A DNA stretch of 64,000 nt from Kluyvera sp040932435 (GCF_040932435.1 NZ_JBFQGA010000006.1:62001-126000), one strand, 5' to 3'; numbered from the stretch's first letter, positions 49,398 through 58,642 are shown. The notes: generated by a model not told the origin, from the letters alone. Program-made: numbers and translations.

Positions 49398-51395
49398 TTA
49401 GTTAATCACGTCCGGTTGCTGTTCCGGGTCATCGTACAGCGTCACATGGGTCACATTTTCACCGCGCCAGAATGAAAGCTGGGTGCCAATCGGCGTGTGG
49501 TGGACGCTGACTTCAGTCAACGGCGCTGACTTCGCCAGATCCCACAGACAAACAAAGCGCGCCTGCGGTAAATGGTTGCGCAACACCAGATAGTTAAGGT
49601 CACTTATTGCTGGGTTATCCGGCGCCAACCCTTGCCACAATTCACCATCACCCGCTAGCCACAGCGCCACGGTCTCCTCACCGCGAGTAAAGTGACGTGG
49701 CTGACAACCATGAAGCGGCGTCATGGTGGAGCCTGTCATGTGCTGAAGTGGCCCGCTAAGCGAGAAGGGTTGAGCTGTTCCGCTCTGGTCCAGCGCCTGT
49801 GCCGCCAGATGCAGCGTCCAGTCAAGCTGCTGACGATGTGGGTTTACCACCGTCGACAGATCGATTAGCACATCCTCCAGCCACAGCAGCCGACGGCGAA
49901 AACGAATGTCCTGCCATGACTGGGTGTCCCACTCCACTCGCGTATGGCTATTGAGCTGTGGCGCAGGTTGACTCCAATCGACTTGGGTATCCAGCCAGAG
50001 ATAGTCGTCGCCCATATGCCAGCCCAGCACTTGGGGATTTGCTGGAGGCTGGTTGCTCTGATTGACCGCCAGCGTATTGTGGGTAGCGCTGTTCTTGTAG
50101 TAGTCATAGTGCATTTTGGCGCCATAACCGGTCGTGCCCAAGTCCGGTAGCAGCCAGCCGTCGCGCTGCCACAGCATCAAACCTAGCCGGTCGTAGTGAT
50201 CGTGCTCGCCGCCCCAGGGGCTGTGCTTAATCAGCAGTGCCTGCTGTTGCTGCGGTTTTCGCCAAAGGGTAATCCCCGCACCTGGTGCAAACAGCGACTG
50301 ACGGGGGATCAGCTCAATTGGGGTTTCCGGCAACGGCTGGTCGCGCCAAAGTAGCGTTTCACGTTCATCGGGGTGCGCTTCGGTGAACTGCAGAACGGCG
50401 GCGTATAACGGATCACGCCAGATAAACCAGGCAAACTCATACAGATCCCGATGGTGGAGTTTTTCCTGCCCAGCAAGACAGTCGTTCAGGCGTGGGAAGG
50501 TGCCGTCCGGCAGCAGCAAAGAGAGCGGGAAGCTCAGCATCGGCTGGTACCATGGCCCATCAATCAGGCTCCAGCGCGTGCCGTGCGCCAACTTCTCAAA
50601 GGCAAAGAAACCCTGAAGCGCGTAATAGTGATAATGCACTGAGCCTTCAAACCACAATCCTTCCGCCAGTAGCCCATTCTCCAACTGCCAGCGCAGACCG
50701 TACGGCTGATAAACGGCAAATTCCAGCAGCTCCTCATCGTCGAGTACAAAACCCAGCACGCCCAGCGCGGCGCTGATTTTCACTTCATGATTATGAATTT
50801 GCGGGCTGCGGTGCTCGCGCAAAAAACGCGCCGCACAGCGCAGCAGATTATCGCTGATGTGCTGCTGTTCAGCCGGAGTCAACGCACCACGAATAAAGTC
50901 ATAACCCAATGCCATATCCAAAATGCAGTTGGCTTCACACAGGGTTTGGGCATTCATTTTGCCCGGCCCGTTGTGTGGGATGTCGCCGTGGACTTCATAA
51001 TCCGGATAGACGTCGGCATATCCCAACAATAACGTGCGGACTTTATCGCGATAGACCGATTCGCCGGTCAACTGCCATAGCAGCCCTAACTGCTGGCAGG
51101 CGCTGGCGTTGCGCCCGTTCATCTCGCGCCACCAAGCGCCATCCCACGGCTCGCCGCTAAAAATCTCGCCGTCGATAGGACAAGCGTGCTGGTGCGGGGA
51201 ATCCGCCTCCCACGTCAATCGCACGCCATGGTGCGGACAAAAATAGTAGAGATTCCAGCTGGCAATCCCGGTTTGCGGGATGCGTACTTCGGCATCCAGC
51301 AAGGGTTGTGCATTCTTCACGAGCTGTTCAATCAGACCGTTATTGCCGGCTGCACGTCTGGCAATGTCGGGCCATAGCCCAGAAAATTGTTTCAT
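49398..51395 (-). CDS. Heparinase II/III-family polysaccharide lyase (PL15-like), cytoplasmic
   Basis: 665 residues with no signal peptide. An N-terminal alpha/alpha toroid (about 1-330; GPGKMNAQTLCEANCILDMA, IHNHEVKISAALGVLGF, EGSVHYHYYALQGFF) is followed by the heparinase II/III-like beta-sandwich (about 370-650; SPWGGEHDHYDRLGLMLW, TGYGAKMHYDYYKNSATHNT). The His/Tyr clusters in NHEVK, HYHYY and GGEHDHYD are those used for beta-elimination in exo-type alginate and heparin lyases. The expected role is release of unsaturated uronates from imported oligosaccharides. It follows the periplasmic lyase with overlapping stop/start. Confidence 0.82.
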   Translation of the reverse strand: MKQFSGLWPDIARRAAGNNGLIEQLVKNAQPLLDAEVRIPQTGIASWNLYYFCPHHGVRLTWEADSPHQHACPIDGEIFSGEPWDGAWWREMNGRNASACQQLGLLWQLTGESVYRDKVRTLLLGYADVYPDYEVHGDIPHNGPGKMNAQTLCEANCILDMALGYDFIRGALTPAEQQHISDNLLRCAARFLREHRSPQIHNHEVKISAALGVLGFVLDDEELLEFAVYQPYGLRWQLENGLLAEGLWFEGSVHYHYYALQGFFAFEKLAHGTRWSLIDGPWYQPMLSFPLSLLLPDGTFPRLNDCLAGQEKLHHRDLYEFAWFIWRDPLYAAVLQFTEAHPDERETLLWRDQPLPETPIELIPRQSLFAPGAGITLWRKPQQQQALLIKHSPWGGEHDHYDRLGLMLWQRDGWLLPDLGTTGYGAKMHYDYYKNSATHNTLAVNQSNQPPANPQVLGWHMGDDYLWLDTQVDWSQPAPQLNSHTRVEWDTQSWQDIRFRRRLLWLEDVLIDLSTVVNPHRQQLDWTLHLAAQALDQSGTAQPFSLSGPLQHMTGSTMTPLHGCQPRHFTRGEETVALWLAGDGELWQGLAPDNPAISDLNYLVLRNHLPQARFVCLWDLAKSAPLTEVSVHHTPIGTQLSFWRGENVTHVTLYDDPEQQPDVIN

Positions 51396-52633
51396 CAGTG
51401 GTTATCCTTGACCTCTGCTGATGTGGAAAGCGGGGCAATAAGCGTGGTGATATCATCGGGATATTTTGCACGCAGCCATTTGGCTTTTTCTTGGAATAAT
51501 GGATCGTTTGGCCAAGCGTGGGCGGCGGAGGCCACGTTGCGCAGGGCTTTTTTATCATCCATTTTGTCGAGGTCTTTCCACGGCCATGGCGTATCGCTAT
51601 TGATAAATCCAGCGATGTACTGATAGCCCTTGCGCAGGCTATGGTCGTCGAGGGTGAAGTTCCAGATATCGACGCCTGCTTTCTCGCCTAAACGTCCGAG
51701 CCGGTTGTAGGCTTCAAGATTGAAGTTGCTGTAGTGCCATGGGCGAGTACGCTCAAGCTCCGCCATCTGACGGCCTTCGAGGTCAAATTGCCCGGCGATG
51801 CGTCGCAGTTGGGTTATCTGTAAACGTTTTTTCGCCTCGTCGTTTTTACCGCTGAACAGGGCAAAGGTCGCGGCCTGCATATCGAAATAAGTGCCGTGGT
51901 TATTGTGCCAATTTTCCTCTTCAAATCCGTTCTGGCTGGTGGTCATCCAGTGATAAAACTCACCGAACCACTGCTTGAGTTCGCCTTGCTCTTTATCACT
52001 CAACGCGCCGGAAGATTGCAGCAGGGCAATGGCGTCCACCACATCAACCAGTGCTCGGCTGTCGATGATGCCAATACCGCGACCGGTGTTAATCCCCGGG
52101 ATGGCTTGGGCGTATTGGAGATTTGGCGTCATGCGGGTTTCTGGATTAAGGAACCAGCTTTTAAGCTGCTCGGCGGCCTTTTGCGCGTAGCGGCTATCGT
52201 CTGAGAAGTACCAAGCCAGCGCCAGCGTAGAGACATCATTGCTCATTTTCACCAGTCGATTTTTATCGGTGGCATCGCTATTGGCGTCCGGGTTGGTTTG
52301 TCCATCCTTACGAACATACGGCAGTCCGTCTTTGGTTTCCGGGTTTGGCCACCAGTAAGGCGGGAAGCTGTAATAGTCATGCTTATTACCGCTGGCAGCG
52401 ACCAGCGTTTTATCCATGACGGAAAACAGCGGGTGCTTTAAGGCCAGATCCGCTTTTTTCAGCAGCGCGCTTTGTGCCTGCACAAAAAGGGGGTCTTTGG
52501 CAGCGATCTGCTGGCGGCTAAACGCTAAATCTTTGCCATCGAGCGTATATGGCTCGGCGGCATACAGAGATGTGCTTAAGCCAGAACACAGTAAAGCAAG
52601 GCCTAATAATCCTCGGCGAGGTATTGAGTTCAT
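51395..52633 (-). CDS. Alginate-lyase-family protein (PF05426 type), periplasmic
   Basis: 412 residues. Signal peptide residues 1-25 (RRGLLGLALLCSGLSTSLYA). The mature protein is helical (alpha toroid) with the family motifs HDYYSFPPYWWPNPETKDG, QAIPGINTGRGIGIIDSR, WHNNHGTYFDMQ and ELERTRPWHYSNFNLEA; the Asn-His and Tyr of these fit an endo-acting uronate lyase. Paralogue of the cytoplasmic protein at 57365-58507. The true substrate (alginate, another uronan or a capsule-type polymer) is not fixed by sequence. First gene of the leftward unit; divergent from the ABC transporter. Confidence 0.83.
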   Translation of the reverse strand: MNSIPRRGLLGLALLCSGLSTSLYAAEPYTLDGKDLAFSRQQIAAKDPLFVQAQSALLKKADLALKHPLFSVMDKTLVAASGNKHDYYSFPPYWWPNPETKDGLPYVRKDGQTNPDANSDATDKNRLVKMSNDVSTLALAWYFSDDSRYAQKAAEQLKSWFLNPETRMTPNLQYAQAIPGINTGRGIGIIDSRALVDVVDAIALLQSSGALSDKEQGELKQWFGEFYHWMTTSQNGFEEENWHNNHGTYFDMQAATFALFSGKNDEAKKRLQITQLRRIAGQFDLEGRQMAELERTRPWHYSNFNLEAYNRLGRLGEKAGVDIWNFTLDDHSLRKGYQYIAGFINSDTPWPWKDLDKMDDKKALRNVASAAHAWPNDPLFQEKAKWLRAKYPDDITTLIAPLSTSAEVKDNH

Positions 52634-52783
52634 AGTGATAACCCTTCTACAAATATGAGAAAAGATAACAACAGAATTATACCTGCCGCGTATTTAAGAG
52701 GCATAAGAGACAGGCGGTTTAATTAAAAATAAAGTATTTATGAAAGCGATGCCGTGCAGTGTAAAAGACAAAGTGATTTTTTT

Positions 52784-52799
52784 TGTGATGGTCATCATA
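52784..52799. promoter_or_regulatory. Candidate CRP site 1
   Basis: TGTGA-TGGTCA-TCATA, matching TGTGA-N6-TCACA at 9 of 10 conserved bases, about 150 bases from the leftward lyase gene. Confidence 0.5.
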
Positions 52800-52959
52800 T
52801 TTATTGAGATGGTTAAAAAATGACGCTTTTAATGCAATGCGAATCACAGATTTCAGTGTTTTTCTGTTTTTGTTGATTAATTAAACAAAAATAATAAAAA
52901 TTTAACTTGTTGATAATTATAAGTTTTAACTTACAGTCACTTTTTTTGTCACTTTGCGG

Positions 52960-52975
52960 TGTGATCTAATTCAAC
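52960..52975. promoter_or_regulatory. Candidate CRP site 2
   Basis: TGTGA-TCTAAT-TCAAC, matching 8 of 10 conserved CRP bases, about 190 bases from the start of the sugar-binding protein gene. Confidence 0.45.
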
Positions 52976-53160
52976 TTTTTTGTTTTTGAAATAGGATTTC
53001 TTTTTTGTGTGGTTGTATTGAAAAATATATTTCTATTTAATGTTGGAAAATAAATTTCTACGCATGTTGTATTAATAACCAAATGCTTTATTTAGACCGT
53101 GGAAATGCATTTGTTGCGAATTTAATTACCTTTGTGCCCTACAATAAAGGATATGCGATC

Positions 53161-54450
53161 ATGTCTACGAATAAATTGCGTTCAATATTACTGGTTTCCG
53201 CTCTGGGACTTGGCGTTGGGCAAAGCTTCGCCGCCACGACCCTTAACGTTTGGATCCGCGCAAGCAACGATTCCAAGAATATTTACAAGGAAGAGGCGGA
53301 GAAGTTCGAGGAGAAAACCGGGATCAAAATCGAGTATTTCAACGCCACCACCGATTTTGAGCAGCGCCTGGCGCGGGCGACGGCCGGTAACGCCTTACCG
53401 GATTTGATCTTTAACGATGCCGCCTCGCTGGGACAATTTATTCAGCTAGGCATTGCGCAAGAGATTGACCCGAAAGCCATAAGCGGCGGTGACAATATTT
53501 ATCCAACCGCGTGGAACAGCACCCGTTACATCGACGGCAAATACTATGGCGTGCCAACCTCCGCGCAGACCTTCGCGCTGTTCGTGCGCAAAGATTGGCG
53601 TGAGAAGCTCGGCCTGCCGCTGCCAAAAAGCTGGGACGATATCCAGACGCTGGCGAAAGCCTTCACTACCCAAGATCCGGACGGCAACGGTAAAAATGAT
53701 ACCTACGGCTTTATCGTGCCGGCCTCAACCACTCGCGGCTATGCCAGTTGGTTTATGAGCAGCTTTATCTGGCAGGCGGGCGGCGATTTTGTGAAGGACA
53801 ACAACGGCAAATTCAGCGCCACGCTCGATACGCCGGAAGTCGCCCAAGCGATGACCTTCATGCGCACCATGATGTGCGAAAAAGTGACCCAGCCTGGCGC
53901 AATTAACGCCACCACCGCTGACGTTATTCCTTCCTTCCGTTCCGGCCAAAGCGGCATGTTCTTCAGTGGCCCATACCACATTGCGCTGTTTGATAAAGAT
54001 CCAGGCAAAGACAAGTATGACGTGGTGCCGGTCGTGGGGCCAAAAGGGGAAGCTACTCTCGCCGAAGGCACCACGGTCTTTATGATGAAAAGCAGCAAGC
54101 AGAAAGAAGCCGCGCAAAAATTCATCGAATTCATGATTTCTCAGGAAGGCCAAGAAATTGGTATGGGCAAAGGCAGCAAGCACATGCCGGTGGTCCGTCT
54201 GCCGGTGAACAAAAGCGTCGATGTGAAAGCAGTTTATCAGGATACGCGCTGGGAAACCTTTGCTCAGTTGTACAACGAACAGGGACGCTACGTGCCGCAA
54301 ATTCCTAACTGGACGCCGGTGCGTCAGGTTGCCGCCGATGGCTTTAACCGTATTTTTGCCGACTGCAACAGCGATATTCGCGCCGAGCTGAAGACCATCG
54401 ATGGCAAGGTGAACGCCGAGCTGGAAAAACAAAATGTGCTGGATAAGTGA
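53161..54450 (+). CDS. Sugar ABC transporter, periplasmic binding protein
   Basis: 429 residues from ATG 53161, with signal peptide (LRSILLVSALGLGVGQSFA). A MalE/UgpB-type family 1 solute-binding protein: TTLNVWIRASNDSKNIY, YKEEAEKFEEKTGIKIEYF, ALPDLIFNDAASLGQFI, YGVPTSAQTFALFVRKDW and FRSGQSGMFFSGPYHIALF. It should capture oligosaccharides in the periplasm; by context these are products of the neighbouring lyase. An AAAGG site lies 10 bases upstream. A frame 26 codons longer has no signal-like start. First gene of the five-gene rightward operon. Confidence 0.9.
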   Translation: MSTNKLRSILLVSALGLGVGQSFAATTLNVWIRASNDSKNIYKEEAEKFEEKTGIKIEYFNATTDFEQRLARATAGNALPDLIFNDAASLGQFIQLGIAQEIDPKAISGGDNIYPTAWNSTRYIDGKYYGVPTSAQTFALFVRKDWREKLGLPLPKSWDDIQTLAKAFTTQDPDGNGKNDTYGFIVPASTTRGYASWFMSSFIWQAGGDFVKDNNGKFSATLDTPEVAQAMTFMRTMMCEKVTQPGAINATTADVIPSFRSGQSGMFFSGPYHIALFDKDPGKDKYDVVPVVGPKGEATLAEGTTVFMMKSSKQKEAAQKFIEFMISQEGQEIGMGKGSKHMPVVRLPVNKSVDVKAVYQDTRWETFAQLYNEQGRYVPQIPNWTPVRQVAADGFNRIFADCNSDIRAELKTIDGKVNAELEKQNVLDK

Positions 54451-54461
54451 GGAACTGAGTT

Positions 54462-55403
54462 ATGACGCTGCATGAGACGAAGTCCTCGCCGCTAAAGCAA
54501 GCCGCTTCGCCTGACGCTACCGGATGGCTAACGTCAAAACGTAAACGGGCGCTCATTCCGTGGCTATTTTTGGCCCCGGCGTTAATTATTTTTAGCTGGT
54601 TTAAGTTCATCCCGATGATTCAGGGTCTGGTGATGAGCTTCTACAAAGTTAATTTTAATCAGCCCGATGAATGGGTTGGCTTTGCCAACTTCACCCGCGC
54701 ATTCGCCGACGTAGAGTTGCATGCGGCGGTGGTTAACACCCTGCTGTACGTGCTGGTGACCATGTTTGCCGCGGCAATCTTGGCCTTTTTCCTCGCCATG
54801 CTGCTGGAAGGCCCGGCGCGCCATCTGCGCTTTATCCGTACCGCCATCTTTTTACCGGCGGTCACCAGTGCGGCCATTGTCGCGGAAATGTGGCGCATCC
54901 TGTTCAACCCAACACCAAACGGGGTGATGAACCATATCCTCAGCTGGTTTGGCGTGGCCGATCAGGGCTTTCTTGCCAGCTCCGATCAGGCGCTGTGGGT
55001 GATTATGCTACTGCATATCTGGAAAGCGGTGCCTTACAACATGGTGATTTTCATCGCCGGTCTGGCGGGCATTAGCCGGGATCTGTACGACGCGTCAAAC
55101 GTCGACGGGGCCAACTGGTGGAACCGCCTGCGCTACGTCACGTTGCCTGGAATGATCCCGGCGCTGTCGGTGGTGCTGATGCTCTCCTTTATCCGCGGAT
55201 TCCGCGTGTTTGCTGAGGTGTATGCAACGACCGGCGGTGGGCCGTCTAACTCTACCGAAATGGTAATGACCCACATCTATAAACTGGGTTTCGAGCAGTT
55301 TGACTATGGCTACGCCTCGGCGGTGTCGTTCCTGCTGTTCACCTTTACCGTGCTCTTAACCATCTGTCATTTGACGCTGAAAAAACGTATCGCACGTTAC
55401 TAA
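54462..55403 (+). CDS. Sugar ABC transporter permease 1 (MalF/UgpA-like)
   Basis: 313 residues with six membrane helices. After a polar N-terminus the first helix is ALIPWLFLAPALIIFSWFKF, followed by the family pattern (FVGFANFTRAF-like periplasmic loop) and the EAA loop DASNVDGANWWNRLRYVTLPG, which touches the ATPase. GAGGA lies upstream of the ATG. 11 bases after the binding-protein gene. Confidence 0.9.
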   Translation: MTLHETKSSPLKQAASPDATGWLTSKRKRALIPWLFLAPALIIFSWFKFIPMIQGLVMSFYKVNFNQPDEWVGFANFTRAFADVELHAAVVNTLLYVLVTMFAAAILAFFLAMLLEGPARHLRFIRTAIFLPAVTSAAIVAEMWRILFNPTPNGVMNHILSWFGVADQGFLASSDQALWVIMLLHIWKAVPYNMVIFIAGLAGISRDLYDASNVDGANWWNRLRYVTLPGMIPALSVVLMLSFIRGFRVFAEVYATTGGGPSNSTEMVMTHIYKLGFEQFDYGYASAVSFLLFTFTVLLTICHLTLKKRIARY

Positions 55404-55412
55404 GGAGCCGTG

Positions 55413-56252
55413 ATGTTAAGTAAACGTTGGGATACTGCAGGGCGCTGGTGCATCTACGCGCTGCTGCTGATTGTTTTCGTGGGGCCTTTCTGGGGCATTG
55501 TCGCCACCGCCTTTAGCGGCGCACCGGTAAAACCGGGCGAACTTCTGGCCTGGCCGAACCAATTCTCGTTTGAGAACTTTATTTTCGCTTGGATGGATAT
55601 CGGCGTCTGGCAGTACCTGCTGAACTCGATTCTGGTGGTGTTCTTTGGCACCGTGCTGCAGGTGTCGGTCAGTGCGCTGGCGGCCTACGCGCTGGCACGT
55701 AAAAAGTTCCGCGGCGTGGCGTTGGTGAGTCTGGTGATTTTATCCACCATGATGCTGCCTGAAGAGGTCATCGCCATCCCGCTGTACATGATTATTAACT
55801 GGCGGCTGCCGTTTATCGACGCCTCGCTATACAACAGCTACCTCGGGATGATTTTACCGGTGGTGGGCTGGGCGTTCTCCATCTTCGTGTTGACCGAATT
55901 TATGTCGGCGATTCCGAAAGAGCTGGAAGAGGCGGCGCGCATTGACGGCGCTAACGAGTGGCAAATTTTCTTCCACGTCATTCTCCCGCTGGTGAAACCA
56001 GCGCTGGGCACGGTGGTGACTTTCGGCTTCATCATGATTTGGGACCAGTATCTGTTGCCGCTGATTGTGGTCAACCAAGATAGCCTGAACACCATCCCGG
56101 TGATCCTCGGCACGCTGCGTACCGATGAGAGCATCACGCCGAATATCTTTATCGCCATTACGCTACTGGCGATGCTGCCAAGCATCATCGTCTATCTGGG
56201 TCTGCAAAAACATTTCAACCGCGGGATCATGTCCGGCGCGGTCAAAGGATAA
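55413..56252 (+). CDS. Sugar ABC transporter permease 2 (MalG/UgpE-like)
   Basis: 279 residues from ATG 55413 (AAGGAG is 5 bases upstream; the GTG one codon before is too close). Six membrane helices and the EAA loop EEAARIDGANEWQIFFHVIL near residues 175-195. It pairs with permease 1 to form the membrane channel. 9 bases after permease 1. Confidence 0.9.
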   Translation: MLSKRWDTAGRWCIYALLLIVFVGPFWGIVATAFSGAPVKPGELLAWPNQFSFENFIFAWMDIGVWQYLLNSILVVFFGTVLQVSVSALAAYALARKKFRGVALVSLVILSTMMLPEEVIAIPLYMIINWRLPFIDASLYNSYLGMILPVVGWAFSIFVLTEFMSAIPKELEEAARIDGANEWQIFFHVILPLVKPALGTVVTFGFIMIWDQYLLPLIVVNQDSLNTIPVILGTLRTDESITPNIFIAITLLAMLPSIIVYLGLQKHFNRGIMSGAVKG

Positions 56253-56262
56253 GGAGTTACCG

Positions 56263-57354
56263 ATGGGATCTGTTGTATTAAATAGCGTGCGTAAATCATA
56301 CGGTGATGCGCATGTCATTAAAGATGTGTCGCTGACTATCCCGGACGGTGAATTCTGCGTCCTTGTTGGCCCGAGTGGCTGCGGTAAATCGACGCTGCTG
56401 CGCATGATTGCCGGGCTGGAGGAGATTTCCGCTGGCGAAGTGCATATTAACGAACGCAATGTTACCGAGGTTGAACCGAAGCTGCGTGATATCGCGATGG
56501 TGTTCCAGAGCTACGCGCTGTATCCGCAGATGACGGTGCGCGAAAACATGGGCTTTGCCTTGAAGATGGCGCGTCTACCGAAAGCGGATATCAACCACAA
56601 GGTCAATGAAGCGGCGGCCTTGCTGGGACTGGAACCGCTGCTGGAGCGTCTGCCAAAAGATCTCTCCGGCGGTCAGCGCCAGCGTGTTGCGATGGGGCGC
56701 GCCATTGTGCGTAAGCCGCAGGTGTTCTTGTTTGATGAACCGCTGTCGAACCTTGACGCCAAGCTGCGTACCCAGGTGCGTGGAGAAATTCGTGAACTGC
56801 ATCGCCGGTTGAAAACGACGTCGGTGTACGTGACCCACGATCAGATTGAAGCGATGACCATGGGGCAGATGATTGTGGTGCTGCGCGATGGGCGTATTGA
56901 GCAGGCGGGCACTCCGCTGGATCTGTACGACCGGCCCGCCAACCTGTTTGTCGCCGGGTTTATCGGCTCACCGGAAATCAACCAGTTGCCGGGAGAAGTG
57001 GTGCTCAGCGCCACTGCGACCAGCCTGCGTTTGAAAGACGGCTCGCTGTTAGCGCTGCCGCCAGGACTGCAGGTCAAAGATGGGCAACAGGTGGTTTACG
57101 CCATTCGCCCGGAACAGGTCAACGTGGTGCACGAAGCACGTGATGACGCACTGGCGGCGAAGGTAACAGCGGTGGAGAATACCGGCTCGGATATGCAGTT
57201 GTTCTGCGATACCGGCGGCGGCGCGTTCACCTCGGTGTTCAAACAGCGACTGGCGGTGAAAGAGGGCGACAACATCTGGCTACAGCCAAAGCTTTCCGGC
57301 GTGCACGTCTTTGATGCGCAAAGCGGTCAGCGCATTGTGTGCGGGGAGGAATAA
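56263..57354 (+). CDS. Sugar ABC transporter ATP-binding protein (MalK/UgpC-like)
   Basis: 363 residues from ATG 56263 (AAGGAG upstream); a 46-codon longer frame lies inside the permease gene. Walker A GPSGCGKST, signature LSGGQRQRVAMGRA, Walker B VFLFDEPLSNLDAKLR, switch histidine in VYVTHDQIEAM, and a C-terminal OB-type domain (about 235-363; YAIRPEQVNVVHE). It powers the two permeases. Completes the transporter in the same operon. Confidence 0.93.
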   Translation: MGSVVLNSVRKSYGDAHVIKDVSLTIPDGEFCVLVGPSGCGKSTLLRMIAGLEEISAGEVHINERNVTEVEPKLRDIAMVFQSYALYPQMTVRENMGFALKMARLPKADINHKVNEAAALLGLEPLLERLPKDLSGGQRQRVAMGRAIVRKPQVFLFDEPLSNLDAKLRTQVRGEIRELHRRLKTTSVYVTHDQIEAMTMGQMIVVLRDGRIEQAGTPLDLYDRPANLFVAGFIGSPEINQLPGEVVLSATATSLRLKDGSLLALPPGLQVKDGQQVVYAIRPEQVNVVHEARDDALAAKVTAVENTGSDMQLFCDTGGGAFTSVFKQRLAVKEGDNIWLQPKLSGVHVFDAQSGQRIVCGEE

Positions 57355-57364
57355 TAAGGTGGCG

Positions 57365-58507
57365 ATGAAGCTGTACACCCTTGATGAAACCTGTCTGGAA
57401 AATGCCCGCGCGGGCTTAAAGCAGCCGTTTTCTCCGTTACAGCTTGCGTTAAGCAAGCTGGTGGGAGAGGCCGACGTACTAAGACGCGAACCGCCGGAAA
57501 GCGTGGTACATAAGAAACTGCGTCCGGCGAGCGGCGACGCGCACGATTATTACAGTCTCGGCACCTATTGGTGGCCGAACCCGCGGCGGCCCAACGGGCT
57601 GCCCTATATTCGCCGCGATGGGCATATCAACCCGCAGTGCGAAAACAACGACACCGACACTTCGCGCATTATCCGCATGTGCGAGCGCTGCCTGACGCTG
57701 GGGCTGGCATGGTATTTCACCGGTCAGCGACAGTATGCACAGGCCGCCGCGCAGCAAATTCGCTGCTGGTTCCTTGATGCGGACACGCGAATGAACCCGC
57801 ATCTGAACTATGGTCAGGCGATCCCGGGGATTGTTTCCGGGCGCGGCACCGGGTTAATCGACACCCGCCTACTGTGGATGGTGGTGGATACCATCGGGTT
57901 GATTAACGCCGCCAGCGTGCTGGATACCGACGACATCATTGGCCTGCACCAGTGGTTCCGCGACTTTAACCACTGGATGTACTACAGCGAAATTGGTCAT
58001 TCCGAATACGTTTGGCACAATAACCACGGTACTTGGTACGATGCCCAGCGCACGGTTAACGCGCTGTTCTATGGCGATAAAGGGCTGGCGGCGCGGATTA
58101 TCGAGCAGGGGATCACCCAGCGAATGGCGGCGCAAATCGATCAGGACGGCAAGCAGACGATGGAGTTGGAACGCACCATACCGTTCCACTACTCGTTGTT
58201 TAACCTTGAGGCGCACCTGCTCTTGAACCGCTACGCCGAGCACGTCGAATTTGATCGCTGGAATACCATCCGCGACGGGCGGGGCGTGAAGCAGGGGATT
58301 GATTATCTTGTGCCGTTTGTTCGCGAACCGGATCTGTGGCCGTACAGTGATTTGCAGGGGATTGTCTGGGATAGCGCGCTGCGCGTGCTGCTGCAGTCGG
58401 CACGCGGTTATGCGAAGCAGGGGGGAAGCTATCGTGATGTGTTGAAATGTCTGCCGCAGGAGACGTTGCAACTAAAAGAACAGCTAATGTGGTGCCCCGG
58501 ATCGTAG
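57365..58507 (+). CDS. Alginate-lyase-family protein (PF05426 type), cytoplasmic paralogue
   Basis: 380 residues from ATG 57365 (AAGG at 57356-57359 upstream). Clear paralogue of the periplasmic lyase at 51395-52633: HDYYSLGTYWWPNPRRPNG, QAIPGIVSGRGTGLIDTR, WHNNHGTWYDAQ and ELERTIPFHYSLFNLEA. No signal peptide, so it should act on imported oligosaccharides beside the heparinase-type lyase. Its last six codons (MWCPGS) are encoded by the first unit of the REP-type repeat, so the C-terminus was probably set by repeat insertion. Last gene of the ABC operon. Confidence 0.85.
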   Translation: MKLYTLDETCLENARAGLKQPFSPLQLALSKLVGEADVLRREPPESVVHKKLRPASGDAHDYYSLGTYWWPNPRRPNGLPYIRRDGHINPQCENNDTDTSRIIRMCERCLTLGLAWYFTGQRQYAQAAAQQIRCWFLDADTRMNPHLNYGQAIPGIVSGRGTGLIDTRLLWMVVDTIGLINAASVLDTDDIIGLHQWFRDFNHWMYYSEIGHSEYVWHNNHGTWYDAQRTVNALFYGDKGLAARIIEQGITQRMAAQIDQDGKQTMELERTIPFHYSLFNLEAHLLLNRYAEHVEFDRWNTIRDGRGVKQGIDYLVPFVREPDLWPYSDLQGIVWDSALRVLLQSARGYAKQGGSYRDVLKCLPQETLQLKEQLMWCPGS

Positions 58508-58636
58508 GCCTGATAAGCGCAGCGCCATCAGGCAATTGATGTGGTGCCCCGGATTGTAGGCCTGATAAGCACAGCGCCATCAGGCATTAGGCGCACGTTG
58601 CCGGATGGCGGCGTGCCGCCTTATCCGGCCTACAGA
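58487..58636. repeat. REP/BIME cluster
   Basis: Two direct 48-base copies (58487-58534 and 58539-58586, two differences), each starting ATGTGGTGCCCCGGAT and holding the palindrome GCCTGATAAGCGCAGCGCCA-type REP core, then a third REP with dyad GCCGGATGGCGG / CCGCCTTATCCGGC at 58600-58629. It sits at the end of the lyase operon and the convergent yoaB gene and may stabilise or end the transcripts. Confidence 0.85.
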
Positions 58637-58642
58637 TACCGA

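Larger units (their letters stand above)
52634..53160. promoter_or_regulatory. Divergent promoter region of the uronate-polymer locus
   Basis: 527 AT-rich bases between the periplasmic lyase and the sugar-binding protein. It contains two CRP-like sites listed separately. I looked for a KdgR box and saw none that is convincing. Confidence 0.6.

Noticed and set aside
53725..54432. 235-codon frame antisense to the sugar-binding protein gene
   Set aside because: Shadow of the conserved sense gene; low-complexity His-rich composition typical of antisense frames.
58487..58636. CRISPR-like repeats
   Set aside because: Only two 48-base copies with a 4-base gap and internal REP palindromes; this is a REP/BIME cluster and no cas genes are present.
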